Below, in pieces: positions 54,108 to 63,772 of a stretch of DNA of 64,000 nt. The notes beneath the pieces were generated by a model. That model was not told where the DNA came from and searched no databases. It worked only from the letters and a program-made list of their open reading frames with translations. This DNA is from an uncultured Sphingomonadaceae bacterium (lineage in GTDB: Bacteria > Pseudomonadota > Alphaproteobacteria > Sphingomonadales > Sphingomonadaceae). Every line of letters begins with the position of its first letter. Position 1 is the stretch's first letter. Both the position numbers and the translations under genes were made by a program. The DNA is taken from the NCBI GenBank assembly GCA_947493325.1, contig CANLQI010000001.1, positions 376,501 through 440,500 of the forward strand, in the 5' to 3' direction.

Positions 54108-55658
54108 ATGACCCAGCCGCGCACGCATATTTTTCGCCTTTTGAAATGGGGCAGGATATTGGCGCGGCATGGCGCGCTGCGTGGTATGGAAAAAGACCCA
54201 AATACACCGCCGCAGGTGAAGCGGCTGTGCCGTATCGCGCGGTTCGGGACTTTTCAGCCAAAGGAGCCGGATTATGCAGGCGCATTCCGCGCGATTGGTC
54301 CGGCGGCGATTAAGCTGGGACAAACGCTGGCGACCCGTCCTGATATTGTTGGCGAGGAAGCGGCACGCAATCTGCTTTATTTGCAAGATGACCTGCCACC
54401 CGTGGCTTTTGCGGAGATTGAGCGCGAGCTGGAACGCGGGCTGAACAAACCGGTGAGCGAGCTGTTCCAGTCAGTGGACCCGGTTCCCGTGGGGGCTGCG
54501 TCGATTGCGCAGGTGCACCGCGCAGTCACGACCGAGGGCCGCGATGTCGCGGTCAAGGTGTTGCGCCCCGGCATCCGTGAGAAATTCGCGCGTGATATTG
54601 AAACCTATGAATGGGCGGCGGCGCATCTGGAAGATATGGGCGGGGAAGCGGCGCGTTTACGCCCCCGGCTGGTGGTTGCCAATTTCAAACGCTGGACCCT
54701 GCGCGAACTCGACCTGCGGCGCGAGGCGGCGAGCGCGTCCGAGCTGCGCGAAGCGATGGAAGTGGAAGAGGGATATGAAATCCCCGCGATTGACTGGGAC
54801 CGCACATCGGGCCGGGTAATGACGCTGGAATGGGTCAACGGCGTCAAGATATCCAAAATTGAAGAACTTGCGCAAGCCGGACATGACCTGAACGATCTGG
54901 CCGAGCGGCTGGTGCTCAATTTCCTCAAACAGGCGATTTCGGCCGGTTACTTTCACGCAGACATGCATCAGGGGAACCTGTTTGTGAAAGATGATGGCAC
55001 GATTGCGGCGATTGATTTCGGCATTATGGGCCGCATCAACCGGCAGGCGCGTTTCTGGCTCGCGGAAATTCTCTATGGCCTGACCACGGGCAATTACAAA
55101 CGCGTCGCGGAAATCCATTTCGAGGCGCAATATGTGCCGAGCTATCACAATGTTGATGAGTTTGCGACGGCGCTGCGCGCAGTGGGCGAACCGACACGCG
55201 GCAAACCAGTGAGCGAGCTCAGCGTTGGACAGATGCTCGACAGCCTGTTCGCCATCACGCGTGATTTCGACATGCAGACGCAGCCGCACCTGCTTCTGCT
55301 GCAAAAAACCATGGTGATGGTGGAGGGGATCGCGACGTCGCTCAACCCAAGCATCAACATGTGGGATGTCGCCGCGCCCTATGTGCGCAGCTGGATACGC
55401 GGTGAACTGGGGCCTGAAGCGGCAGTGGCCGACCGTATCCACAGTGATATCGATACGCTTATGAAGCTGCCCGACATGATCCGGCGGCTTGATGCGCAGA
55501 TTCCCAAAAAAGGCGGCGCGCCCGACGCTCCGCCGCTCCCCGAAGTGGAGCTGATCTGGGACAAAAAAGAACGCAGTGGCGGCGGTTTCTGGCGCTACGC
55601 TTTCACCGCTGTGCTGTTCAGTGCCGCAGGCGCGGGCGCGATGTGGATGTGGGGTTAG
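54108..55658 (+). CDS. ubiB: UbiB family atypical kinase/ATPase for ubiquinone biosynthesis
   Basis: The 516-residue ADCK/UbiB protein carries the KxGQ motif (KLGQ, residues 69-72) and the Ala-rich loop PVGAASIAQVHRAV. VAVKVLRPG, FHADMHQGNLFV and the metal-binding AIDFGIMGRI follow, with a C-terminal membrane anchor (YAFTAVLFSAAGAGAMWMWG). It supports aerobic ubiquinone synthesis at the inner membrane and pairs with ubiE upstream. The start directly follows the third hairpin of the structured repeat, so translation initiation may be affected by it. Confidence 0.95.
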   Translation: MTQPRTHIFRLLKWGRILARHGALRGMEKDPNTPPQVKRLCRIARFGTFQPKEPDYAGAFRAIGPAAIKLGQTLATRPDIVGEEAARNLLYLQDDLPPVAFAEIERELERGLNKPVSELFQSVDPVPVGAASIAQVHRAVTTEGRDVAVKVLRPGIREKFARDIETYEWAAAHLEDMGGEAARLRPRLVVANFKRWTLRELDLRREAASASELREAMEVEEGYEIPAIDWDRTSGRVMTLEWVNGVKISKIEELAQAGHDLNDLAERLVLNFLKQAISAGYFHADMHQGNLFVKDDGTIAAIDFGIMGRINRQARFWLAEILYGLTTGNYKRVAEIHFEAQYVPSYHNVDEFATALRAVGEPTRGKPVSELSVGQMLDSLFAITRDFDMQTQPHLLLLQKTMVMVEGIATSLNPSINMWDVAAPYVRSWIRGELGPEAAVADRIHSDIDTLMKLPDMIRRLDAQIPKKGGAPDAPPLPEVELIWDKKERSGGGFWRYAFTAVLFSAAGAGAMWMWG

Positions 55659-55709
55659 ACTTGATCCTGCCTATCATGTAGCCTCTCCTTAATTGGAGGA
55701 GGAAATGAT

Positions 55710-56219
55710 ATGCGCACATTCATTGCAATTTTGGCTTCGGCGGTAACAGCTTTCCCCGGCGTTTATGCTGATCCAGCGTTCGCACAGGAATCTGAGGTAG
55801 CGCCGCAACAGAGCCTGCTCCAAACCTTTACCGGTACATGGAGAGCGGAGGGTACATCATTCGGCGCGCCTTCCAAATCGACTATGGTGTGGCGCGAGGC
55901 GCTGGACGGGAAGTTTTACCGTCTGACCTACACAATCGAAATGCAGCGCGGTGACGAGGTGCAGACGTTTGTCGGGCACGGCTATTACCAGCGCGGTTCT
56001 TCGCAGGGTTTCTGGGCTGATAATGGCGGTGACCTGCATCCGATGGTGGCGACATATACGGACACAGCGTTGACAACTATATGGGGCAAAGCTGGCGGCA
56101 AGCAGGGGCGTTCCAGCTACACGCTTCAGGAAGATGACCGGATCGAGGTTGCCGACTGGATACTCACTGATGATGGCTGGCGCGAGTTTAACCGGACGAT
56201 GTTTTCGCGTTTAGATTAG
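55710..56219 (+). CDS. secreted protein of unknown function (DUF1579-like beta-barrel pattern)
   Basis: The 169-residue product has a signal peptide (MRTFIAILASAVTAFPGVYA, cleavage near AFAQE). The mature part shows FTGTWRAEGTSFG, TMVWREALDGKFYRLTYTIE, GHGYYQRGSSQGFWADN and a C-terminal WREFNRTMF, the look of a small lipocalin-like or DUF1579-type barrel. No enzyme motif is seen. GGAGGAGG precedes the ATG. It converges on the carbonic anhydrase gene across a shared terminator. Confidence 0.7.
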   Translation: MRTFIAILASAVTAFPGVYADPAFAQESEVAPQQSLLQTFTGTWRAEGTSFGAPSKSTMVWREALDGKFYRLTYTIEMQRGDEVQTFVGHGYYQRGSSQGFWADNGGDLHPMVATYTDTALTTIWGKAGGKQGRSSYTLQEDDRIEVADWILTDDGWREFNRTMFSRLD

Positions 56220-56232
56220 AAGCTGTCATACG

Positions 56233-56266
56233 AAAAAGGCGCGGCCATATGTGACCGCGCCTTCCA
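56233..56266. terminator. terminator between convergent genes (secreted protein / carbonic anhydrase)
   Basis: AAGGCGCGG (56236-56244) pairs with CCGCGCCTT (56255-56263). The A-run before it gives a good U-tract for the minus strand; the plus side is weaker. Confidence 0.8.
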
Positions 56267-56288
56267 TTGTAAATCTGCTTTGCAGTAA

Positions 56289-57050
56289 TTACTCCGCCGC
56301 GGCGAGTGTCCGCTCGTTCAGCGGTTGCACCGGACGGGCATTGTTCTTCATCATGCCATTCAGGGCTTCGATCTGTTCTGCGCTTGCTGTCACCGGTGTC
56401 GTCACGACGTGCCAGTTCACGCCTTCTGTGCAAGGCGGCGTGGTGAGCGAGCCGGGGTAATTATAGGCTGTTAACGCGGATGGCAGCATGGCGGCGATAT
56501 CGACATCGGCTTCGCCGCCGACGTTGTCGATTATAGTCTGCAGCGAAGCATTGGCTTCGCCTTCCTCAAACAATATGCCGAGCACGCCAAATTCGCCTTC
56601 GCCGCTCTGATGCACGAAATGCGCCACCAGCGGATAGGATTTGCCGGTCACGGTATGCTCAGACGGGGTGTGCATGTGCATTTGCAGCAGGTTGAACGTG
56701 GTGTCGCCCGATGTGAACGACGCGCCTTCGGCAAAATCGGCCTGCACGGTATAGCCCTTGTCGACGATTTTCGCGGACTGGCTGGCATAATTGGTGGTCA
56801 CGTCAACCGTTTTCGCGGCATCAGCGGCGGGCAGGTCAATCGGTGACTGCTCCTTGCCGGTTTTACAGGTTGCAAATTCGGCGGAAAGGTCGCCCCAGTT
56901 TTCAGCGCCTTGGTCGCCTTCATAGCCCCAGACAGCTTTTTCGGCCGTTTCGGTTGTTTCCGTACCTTCTGTCGTATCGCCTTCCTGCTGTGTGCAGGCG
57001 GCCAGCGTAAGCGCGGCAACACTGCCGCAAATCAAAGCTGCTTTTTTCAT
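56289..57050 (-). CDS. alpha-class carbonic anhydrase lipoprotein
   Basis: This periplasmic enzyme hydrates CO2. The 253 residues begin with a lipobox signal (LTLAAC at about 14-19), a Thr/Glu-rich spacer, then WGYEGDQGAENWGDL, KEQSPIDL, the zinc ligands H125 and H127 in LLQMHMHTPSEH and H144 in LVAHFVHQ, and the substrate-pocket GSLTTPPCTEGVNW. All key residues are present. ATG 57050 fits the signal peptide; the upstream frame (57065) adds five residues. The following 280 bases to coaBC hold no gene. Confidence 0.95.
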   Translation of the reverse strand: MKKAALICGSVAALTLAACTQQEGDTTEGTETTETAEKAVWGYEGDQGAENWGDLSAEFATCKTGKEQSPIDLPAADAAKTVDVTTNYASQSAKIVDKGYTVQADFAEGASFTSGDTTFNLLQMHMHTPSEHTVTGKSYPLVAHFVHQSGEGEFGVLGILFEEGEANASLQTIIDNVGGEADVDIAAMLPSALTAYNYPGSLTTPPCTEGVNWHVVTTPVTASAEQIEALNGMMKNNARPVQPLNERTLAAAE

Positions 57051-57330
57051 AAATTTCGTCTCCAAACCCTGTTGAATATTCTTAATAACTATCGGAATAT
57101 CAGGTTTTTAGGAAGCTGTGCGTAAAATCGCGTGCTGTCCATAAGGCACCGATATCCATCGATGCGATCCGACATCACGCGCCAATTGACGCGCCAGAGG
57201 GGCCCGGTCTCGCATCCCATCAATCTATGGCGTGCGATATTGTTCCGGCCCACATGAAATTTTTTGATGGGTAGGGCATTATCGCCCTTATTTATGGACT
57301 CTCACATATTCTGCGCTGTAGATAGGTGGC

Positions 57331-58680
57331 ATGACGACACCAAAACATATCACCCTGATAATAGGCGGCGGGATTGCGGCCTATAAATCGTGCGAACTGA
57401 TCCGCCTGATCCGCAAGGCGGGGATGACGGTGCGCTGCGTCCTGACCGAAGGCGGGGCGCAGTTCGTAACGCCCATGTCGCTTGCGGCGCTCAGCGAGAA
57501 TGAAGTTTTCACGACGCTCTGGGACCTGAAAAACGAAACCGAAATGGGGCATATCCAGCTCAGCCGGGAGGCGGACCTGATCGTGGTCTGCCCGGCAACG
57601 GCCGACCTGATGGCGAAAATGGCGGCGGGCATTGCCGATAATCTTGCCACCACGCTGCTGCTTGCCACCGATACGCCGGTCATGGCCGTACCGGCAATGA
57701 ATGTGCGCATGTGGCATCATGAGTCGACGCAGCGCAATGTGACGCAGCTATGCGAGGATGGCGTGCATGTGATGCAGCCCGATAGCGGTGCGATGGCCTG
57801 CGGCGAATTTGGCGAAGGCAGGCTGCCCGAACCGGAAATGGTGTTTGCTGAAATCGAAAACCATTTTGCGAACTCACCCCTCTCCTTTAGGGGAGGGCCC
57901 GGGGGTGGGGCTGTGCAGTATAGTGCTGCGCCTGATGATATTCCCCACCCCAACCCCTCCCCTAAAGGAGAGGGGCTTGATATTCTCGAAGGCCAGCCCG
58001 CCTTTGCCGATGACCAGCACCGGCCGCTTTATGGCAAGCATGTGCTGATAACGGCGGGGCCGACACATGAGCCGATTGATCCAGTGCGTTACATCGGCAA
58101 TCGTTCCAGCGGAAGGCAGGGTTTTGCCATAGCCGCCGCTGCTGCTGATATGGGCGCCGAAGTGACATTGGTGGCGGGGCCCGTGCACCTGGCAACACCG
58201 GCAGGCGTAACGCGGGTGGATGTGCAGACTGCGCGTGAAATGCAGGCGGCCGTAGAACAGGCATTGCCCGCCGATGCCGCCGTGATGGTGGCGGCGGTGG
58301 CCGACTGGCGCGCTTCGGATAGCGCCGATCAGAAGATGAAAAAGACCGGCAAAGGCCCCGCGCCGCTCACATTGACTGAAAACCCTGACATACTGGCGGG
58401 GCTTGCCGCGCATGAGCAGCGGCCTAGCCTGCTGATCGGGTTCGCGGCGGAAACCGAAAAAGTGGTGGAACATGCCCAGGCCAAGCTGGCGCGGAAGAAA
58501 TGCGACTGGATTGTCGCCAATGACGTGTCAGGCGGCGTCGGCTCCAGCGTGATGGGCGGCACGGAAAACACCGTGCATATCGTCACCGCAGATGGCGTCG
58601 ACAGCTGGGAAAAACTGCACAAGAATGATGTGGCCCGTAAATTGGTGGAGAAAATGGCCGATGCGCTTTCCGGAAATTGA
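57331..58680 (+). CDS. coaBC: bifunctional CoaBC (phosphopantothenoylcysteine decarboxylase/synthetase) with repeat-encoded linker insert
   Basis: CoaBC makes 4'-phosphopantetheine on the CoA pathway. The CoaC part (about 1-175) shows [29 protein letters not shown] and [12 protein letters not shown] with the active-site Cys; the CoaB part (about 232-449) shows [26 protein letters not shown] and IVANDV. Between them, residues about 182-215 are encoded by a palindromic repeat that is elsewhere intergenic. The protein (449 residues) is longer than usual by about the size of that insert, and both catalytic halves look intact. The 3' end overlaps dut by 20 bases. Confidence 0.95.
   Translation: MTTPKHITLIIGGGIAAYKSCELIRLIRKAGMTVRCVLTEGGAQFVTPMSLAALSENEVFTTLWDLKNETEMGHIQLSREADLIVVCPATADLMAKMAAGIADNLATTLLLATDTPVMAVPAMNVRMWHHESTQRNVTQLCEDGVHVMQPDSGAMACGEFGEGRLPEPEMVFAEIENHFANSPLSFRGGPGGGAVQYSAAPDDIPHPNPSPKGEGLDILEGQPAFADDQHRPLYGKHVLITAGPTHEPIDPVRYIGNRSSGRQGFAIAAAAADMGAEVTLVAGPVHLATPAGVTRVDVQTAREMQAAVEQALPADAAVMVAAVADWRASDSADQKMKKTGKGPAPLTLTENPDILAGLAAHEQRPSLLIGFAAETEKVVEHAQAKLARKKCDWIVANDVSGGVGSSVMGGTENTVHIVTADGVDSWEKLHKNDVARKLVEKMADALSGN
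57876..57975. repeat. CTCTCCTTTAGGGGA palindromic repeat inside coaBC
   Basis: The arms ACCCCTCTCCTTTAGGGGA (57876-57894) and TCCCCTAAAGGAGAGGGG (about 57958-57975) are perfect inverted copies, with inner GGGGGTGGGG / CCCCACCCC pairing. It is the same family as 23355-23450 between rpoB and rpoC. It is read in frame as a Pro/Gly/Ser-rich linker with no stop codon. Confidence 0.88.
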
Positions 58681-59110
58681 TATTGAGCTCAAACGGCTGG
58701 AAAACGGGGAGGGCTTGCCCGTGCCTGAATATGAGACGTCTGGGTCTGCGGGCATGGATGTGCGCGCGGCGAAGGCAATGGTGATCGCTGCTGGTGATCG
58801 TGCGATTGTACCGACCGGCTTCGCCATGGCGATTCCTGAAGGCTATGAGGTGCAGGTGCGCCCGCGTTCGGGGCTCGCCATCAAAAAAGGCATCAGCTTG
58901 CCCAACACGCCGGGGACAATCGACAGCGATTATCGCGGCGAACTCGGCGTAATCCTGATTAATCATGGCAATGAGGATTTTGCCATCGAACGCGGCGACC
59001 GGATAGCGCAACTGGTGGTCGCGCCGGTGCAGCGTGCCAAAATGGTGTTGGTGGATGAACTGGACGCCACCGCGCGCGGCGCAGGCGGTTTCGGTTCGAC
59101 AGGGGTTTAG
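58661..59110 (+). CDS. dut: dUTP diphosphatase
   Basis: Dut converts dUTP to dUMP and keeps uracil out of DNA. The 149 residues contain all five motifs: [46 protein letters not shown] and [13 protein letters not shown] 58661 ([13 protein letters not shown]) is chosen; earlier in-frame starts lie inside coaBC. The gene overlaps coaBC by 20 bases, implying coupled translation. Length is typical of trimeric dUTPases. Confidence 0.97.
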   Translation: MRFPEIDIELKRLENGEGLPVPEYETSGSAGMDVRAAKAMVIAAGDRAIVPTGFAMAIPEGYEVQVRPRSGLAIKKGISLPNTPGTIDSDYRGELGVILINHGNEDFAIERGDRIAQLVVAPVQRAKMVLVDELDATARGAGGFGSTGV

Positions 59111-59420
59111 GCAGATATTTCCATGTGGCCTGCTGCCAGGAAAAGTGTCATCTATACGAACATAATTCTTATTGTCATGCTGAACTTGTTTCAGCATCCA
59201 TGGTTCTATTACGAATAGTTGTGGCTTTGAGGCGCGGATTTGCCGTTATCTTTCCGCCTTAAATTTAGAGCAGCGAGCAGTTTTGAAATGGATCCTGAAA
59301 TAAATTCAGGATGACAATTTTAGATAAGCCCAAAGGTGAAGCAGGGACATGAGCAATGTTCAGTAAACTCGCGGGATAGAGCTATTTAGATTGAAATTAA
59401 ATCCTGATATGCTCTGGGGT
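59111..59420. other. intergenic region with two CTGAA-type repeats
   Basis: No gene. GTCATGCTGAACTTGTTTCA with its GCATCC flank (59174-59200) and GATCCTGAAATAAATTCAGG with its ATGAC flank (59291-59315) are short inverted repeats of the same dispersed family as 15479-15559. The dut and DUF4136 genes converge here. Confidence 0.65.
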
Positions 59421-60143
59421 CTAGTCAACTCGGCGGACCGTTCTTTTTTCCGGTGCTACCGAAATACGGACGGTTTCGCCCGATTCGCCCGGGAAGTCTG
59501 TAAAGATCGCTTCGACCAGATTTGGCACCAGATAGCCCAGACGGCGGCTGCGCGACATCGCTTCTGCTTTGCCTTCAAATAGGCGCTGGCCATCGGCATT
59601 GCGATCAATAGTCATGTCAAGCTCACTGGTGTACACAGTGATTTCCCGCAGGTTTGTACCGCCAAAGAAGAACGGGTCATAAAAACCGAACCGGAAAAAA
59701 GCGGGATGGCGGTAATAACGATAACGGTTATAGAAACTGCGGCGACCCCAATATCCATGACGTCCATAAAAACCGCGTCCATAGCCTGCGTAGAAGGGAT
59801 CGTAAAAACCGGTGCGGCGATATTTTTTCTGGCCCCGGTCAATGTCATAGGAAAAACTGACTGTCATATCCGCGGCATCGGCGGAACTGGCGGGCACATA
59901 GCCAATACGTGTCATCTGTTCCTCGACAAGCGTGGCATACTGCGCGAATTCCAGACCACCTTCCAGCTCGGGATCAGCGGCCTTGATCACAAAACTCTGA
60001 CCGGTCGGGGCGGGTAGCTGCTGAAACCGCGTTACCTCGGACTTGAACGACGGTGTCGCACATGCACTCAGCGACAGCACCAGCAATGGCACCGATACGA
60101 GTGAAAGTTTCCGGTTCGATAAGGTTGCAGACAGATTTTTCAT
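59421..60143 (-). CDS. DUF4136 domain-containing lipoprotein
   Basis: The 240-residue product has a signal peptide with lipobox (LSLSAC). The DUF4136 pattern includes FQQLPAPTGQSFVI, LEFAQYATLVEEQMTRIGYV and ADMTVSFSYDIDRG. An unusual Tyr/Phe/Gly/Arg-rich middle (about residues 108-160) separates this from the C-terminal LREITVYTSELDMTIDRNAD and a conserved end. The function is unknown; such proteins are in the outer membrane or periplasm. Confidence 0.88.
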   Translation of the reverse strand: MKNLSATLSNRKLSLVSVPLLVLSLSACATPSFKSEVTRFQQLPAPTGQSFVIKAADPELEGGLEFAQYATLVEEQMTRIGYVPASSADAADMTVSFSYDIDRGQKKYRRTGFYDPFYAGYGRGFYGRHGYWGRRSFYNRYRYYRHPAFFRFGFYDPFFFGGTNLREITVYTSELDMTIDRNADGQRLFEGKAEAMSRSRRLGYLVPNLVEAIFTDFPGESGETVRISVAPEKRTVRRVD

Positions 60144-60247
60144 AGCGCGACTCCAGTAGTTTCAAGCTCCCAACGCACTATAACATATATATGTTCCGCG
60201 CTGAACGTGCGTTGAATGGTGCATTAAAAGCTGTAAAGCGTTGTAAA

Positions 60248-61243
60248 TTAACGCAGCAGCCCAAGTGCCTTATATGCCCCGTCTACAGTGGGTTGTGCCA
60301 GTTCGCGCGCCTTGGATGCGCCCTTGCACAAAATCGCGTCAATCTGTTCGCTATCTTCTTTCAGCTCCACAAAACGCGTGCGGATGGGGCGTAGGGTTTC
60401 GACCAGCAATTCGGCGAGTATCGGTTTGAATTGTCCAAAGCCCGCTCCGGCATGCTCATCAAGCACTTCCTGCGGCGTCATATCGCGCACAGCCGCATAA
60501 ATGCCGACCAGGTTTTTCGCCTCTGCACGTTCGGCCAGATCATCCATATTGCCGGGCAGTGGTTCGGGATCGGTTTTTGCCTTGCGCACTTTTTTCGCGA
60601 TCACATCATCATCGTCGGTCAGGTTGATGCGGCTGGCATCGCTGGGATCGGATTTTGACATTTTTGCACTGCCATTGCGCAGGCTCATGACCCGCGTCGC
60701 CGGTCCCTCAATAATCGGGTCGGGCAGGGTGAAGAGTTCAGTGTTGAAATCACCGTTAAACTTGGCGGCGATATCGCGCGCAAGCTCGAGATGCTGTTTC
60801 TGGTCTTCGCCCACGGGCACATGTGTCGCACCGTAAATCAGGACATCGGCGGCCTGTAATACCGGATAGGCAAACAGGCCGATGCTGGCACCTTCGCGGT
60901 TTTTGCCCGATTTTTCCTTGAACTGCGTCATACGGTTGAGCCAGCCGATGCGTGCGGTGCAGAACAATAACCATGCAAGCTCCGCATGGCCCGGCACGCG
61001 GGCCTGGTTGAACAGCACGGCCTTGTTCGGGTCCACGCCCGCCGCAATCAGCGCCGCTGCCATTTCGCGCGTGTTCGCGCTCAGCTCCGCCGGGTCATTA
61101 TGGACGGTGATGGCATGCAGGTCCGCGAGGAAGAACAGGCATTCCATCTGGTCCTGCATGGCCACCCATTTCTTGATCGCGCCCAGATAATTGCCAAGAT
61201 GTAGATTACCGGTCGGCTGAATGCCGGATACTGTGCGCATCAT
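60248..61243 (-). CDS. trpS: tryptophanyl-tRNA synthetase
   Basis: TrpS charges tRNA-Trp; its tRNA is at 6639-6714. The 331 residues show the class I HIGH-like GNLHLGNYLGA, the KMSKS loop AKMSKSDPSD, and Trp-specific blocks (LADLHAITVH, YPVLQAADVLIYGATHVPVG). The ATG at 61243 overlaps the murJ stop in ATGA; the second ATG at 61240 is equally possible. The longer frame to 61393 lies inside murJ. Confidence 0.97.
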   Translation of the reverse strand: MMRTVSGIQPTGNLHLGNYLGAIKKWVAMQDQMECLFFLADLHAITVHNDPAELSANTREMAAALIAAGVDPNKAVLFNQARVPGHAELAWLLFCTARIGWLNRMTQFKEKSGKNREGASIGLFAYPVLQAADVLIYGATHVPVGEDQKQHLELARDIAAKFNGDFNTELFTLPDPIIEGPATRVMSLRNGSAKMSKSDPSDASRINLTDDDDVIAKKVRKAKTDPEPLPGNMDDLAERAEAKNLVGIYAAVRDMTPQEVLDEHAGAGFGQFKPILAELLVETLRPIRTRFVELKEDSEQIDAILCKGASKARELAQPTVDGAYKALGLLR

Positions 61244-62829
61244 GTATTTCCTTTTGCGTCCGCTTCGACTGCTTTGCGCCGCCGTAACATGTTGATCTTG
61301 TCCCTGTCGATGGCGCCTGTCACCCAGGCCAGCGCGAAATAGACAGCTGCGCCTGCGCCGCATAGAAGAGCGATGGAGGCGATACGTTCCCATATATTGC
61401 CGCCATAATATTCTGCGCCATAGGGGCGGGCAAAATAGATAACTGCACCCATGGCCGCAGCAGAGAGCAATATGCGGCTGAGGCGGAAGATCAGGTCCGG
61501 TTCAAGATGAAAGTGTCCGCGCATATAGAGCAGAGCGTACAGCATAATGCAGTTACACCATGCCGCAATTGCGCCCGCCAGTGCGAGTCCCGCGACGCCC
61601 AATATAGGGATCAGCAGGATGTTGAGAATGACATTGATGGTGAGCGATATCGCCGCCGTATAGACAGGTGTACGGGTATCCTTGCGCGCAAAAAATGCCG
61701 GGGTCAGTACCTTGATAAGCACATAGGCGGGCAAGCCGATAACAAGCATTGATACAACCGCCGCCGTAATGGTGACCGCATCCATGTCATATCTGCCGCC
61801 CAGATAGATGGCACTGATAAGCGGCAGGCTGGCAAAATATAGCCCGACCGCGGCCGGCACCGTGACCAGCATGCCCAGTTCAATGGCGTTGCTCTGTATG
61901 CGCTGCGCGCCGCCTGCGTCTTCCTGTGCAATAAAGCGAGAGAGTGCGGGCAATATGGCAGTGCCGAGCGCGATACCGATAATGCCGAGTGGCAGCTGGT
62001 TGAGCCGGTCCGCCATGGCGAGCACGGTGAACGATCCTTCCTCCAACTGTCCCAGAAAGAACAGGTCGACAAACCGGCTGATCTGGTAAATGCCCGCGCC
62101 GAAAATGGCGGGGACGATCAGCATGCTGAGGTTTTTCACATCCTGCGTGACTTTGGGCCAGCGCAGGGTGAAGCGAAAGCCCGACTTGCGCGCCCAGTAA
62201 TGGAGCCACAGCATTTGCAGCACACCGGCAGCCGCCACAGCCCATGCCAGCAGATAGGCAGCCTGCCGTGCATCGCGCCCGCCATCGGTGATGATACAGA
62301 ATATAAGCACCGTAATCATACAGATATTGAGCAATATCGGCGCGGCGGCGGCGGCGGTAAACCGGCTGAGCGAGTTGAGTATCCCGGCAAATAGAGTCGT
62401 GACGCTGATAAGGGCAAGATAGGGAAAAGTGATCCGGGCCAGCGTCACGGCGAAATCGCTGCTCCGCCCGCCGCGTCCGAAATCGTCAAACAGCCAGATT
62501 GCGCCCGGCATAATCACCATCATGAGCGCTGTAAACGCAAGCAGCACCGGTACGAAAACCGATAATACTTCGATAATGAACTGCTGCGCCGCGCTGCGCT
62601 CTCCATCTTCTTCCATCTTGTGATTGAACAGCGGGACAAAGGCCGCGGAAAACGCGCCTTCGGCAAACAGGCGGCGAAAGATGTTGGGCATCTGAAACGC
62701 CAGTTGCCAGGCATCACTGGTGGCGCTAGCCCCCAATATCCGGGCAATCAGCACATCGCGCACAAAACCGAAAAGGCGGCTGACCAGGGTCATGCCGCCT
62801 ATTATTCCGGTGGATTTGAGGAGATTCAT
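61240..62829 (-). CDS. murJ: lipid II flippase MurJ
   Basis: MurJ flips lipid II across the inner membrane for peptidoglycan synthesis. The 529 residues have about 14 membrane segments and the MOP/MVF signatures: TLVSRLFGFVRDVLIARILG, FQMPNIFRRLFAEGAFSAAF, FVPLF, FVDLFFLGQLEEGSF and LPLGIIGIALGTAILPALSR. It precedes trpS with a four-base overlap, a common alphaproteobacterial order. Confidence 0.97.
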   Translation of the reverse strand: MNLLKSTGIIGGMTLVSRLFGFVRDVLIARILGASATSDAWQLAFQMPNIFRRLFAEGAFSAAFVPLFNHKMEEDGERSAAQQFIIEVLSVFVPVLLAFTALMMVIMPGAIWLFDDFGRGGRSSDFAVTLARITFPYLALISVTTLFAGILNSLSRFTAAAAAPILLNICMITVLIFCIITDGGRDARQAAYLLAWAVAAAGVLQMLWLHYWARKSGFRFTLRWPKVTQDVKNLSMLIVPAIFGAGIYQISRFVDLFFLGQLEEGSFTVLAMADRLNQLPLGIIGIALGTAILPALSRFIAQEDAGGAQRIQSNAIELGMLVTVPAAVGLYFASLPLISAIYLGGRYDMDAVTITAAVVSMLVIGLPAYVLIKVLTPAFFARKDTRTPVYTAAISLTINVILNILLIPILGVAGLALAGAIAAWCNCIMLYALLYMRGHFHLEPDLIFRLSRILLSAAAMGAVIYFARPYGAEYYGGNIWERIASIALLCGAGAAVYFALAWVTGAIDRDKINMLRRRKAVEADAKGNT

Positions 62830-62852
62830 GCTGAAAAATAGGTCCGATATAC

Positions 62853-62924
62853 CGTTCGTGCTGAGCCTGTCGAAGCACGTCCATCACATTACGAAACGTC
62901 CTTCGACAGGCTCAGGACAAACGG
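62853..62924. repeat. inverted repeat (GAGCCTGTCGAAG type) between murJ and secB
   Basis: GTGCTGAGCCTGTCGAAGCA (62859-62878) and its inverted relative CCTTCGACAGGCTCAGGAC (62900-62918) face each other across a short AT-containing loop. It is a common dispersed intergenic repeat type. Confidence 0.8.
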
Positions 62925-62941
62925 ATAAATTTCAGAGCTGT

Positions 62942-63457
62942 TTACGCATTGCCTGTGGGCTGCTCACCGGCTTCGGCGGCCTGTTTCTGGGCCAACTGCT
63001 GCAGATAAAGCGTGTTGAAATCCATGGGTTCCAGCATCAGCGGCGGGAAACCGGCATCGCGTACAGCGTCGGCCAATATCCGGCGTGCGAACGGGAAAAT
63101 CATGCGCGGGGCCTCGGCAAACAGAAACGCGTGCGCCTGTTCATCATCGACATTGCGCATGCCGACCAGCGCCGCATAGGCCAGTTCGACCAGAAAAGCC
63201 GTGCCTTTTTCGGTTTTGGCCGTGACGTTTATTTTCAGCTCGACCTCATGCATGTCTTCGCCGAATGCGCGTGACCCGATGTTGAACTGCACGTCGATCT
63301 GCGGCTGTTCTTCCCATTGATGGCTTTCCGGGGCATTCGGGTTTTCGACCGACATGTCTTTGACATACTGGTTCAAAACCGCTGCGGAGGGACCGTTGTC
63401 GCTGCCATTTGCGGCTGCGATGTCTGGATTTACATTGCCGTCATTTTCTTCGGCCAT
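62942..63457 (-). CDS. secB: protein-export chaperone SecB
   Basis: SecB keeps preproteins unfolded and delivers them to SecA. The 171-residue product has a non-conserved acidic N-terminus of about 30 residues, then the SecB core: NQYVKDMSVENPNAPES, PQIDVQFNIGSRAF, EVELKINVTAKTE, AFLVELAYAALVG and the LFAEAPRMIFPFARRILADA block. It is divergent from the Tim44-like gene, a typical alphaproteobacterial pairing. Confidence 0.96.
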   Translation of the reverse strand: MAEENDGNVNPDIAAANGSDNGPSAAVLNQYVKDMSVENPNAPESHQWEEQPQIDVQFNIGSRAFGEDMHEVELKINVTAKTEKGTAFLVELAYAALVGMRNVDDEQAHAFLFAEAPRMIFPFARRILADAVRDAGFPPLMLEPMDFNTLYLQQLAQKQAAEAGEQPTGNA

Positions 63458-63772
63458 AGATATTACCTTTTCATATTATGTCATGCTAAAATAATCTGGA
63501 GGCACCTGTGCCGCCAACACGCCAAATCGCCTAGCAGGACATGATGTCAAGGGCAATGCGTGAAGTCACATGCAACGATGATCTCGCAATATTCACGCTA
63601 TGGTCAGCACGCTTATGGGACATGGGAAGCAATGTAACTTTTATCCATATTTCATGCCAAAGCGGTTTGCATATTTGTTTTCGCTTCTTATTTAGGGCAT
63701 GTAGGAACATAATACAGACTCGTTCGCTGTTTAATTTCAGAGTCCGCTTGGTCCAGCATAACAGGAAAATAT
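63458..63772. other. divergent promoter region secB / Tim44-like gene
   Basis: No supported gene in these 315 bases. Short frames have no recognisable product. Two GANTC sites (GACTC at about 63717, GAGTC at about 63740) lie near the Tim44-like start. Promoters for both genes should be here. Confidence 0.5.
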
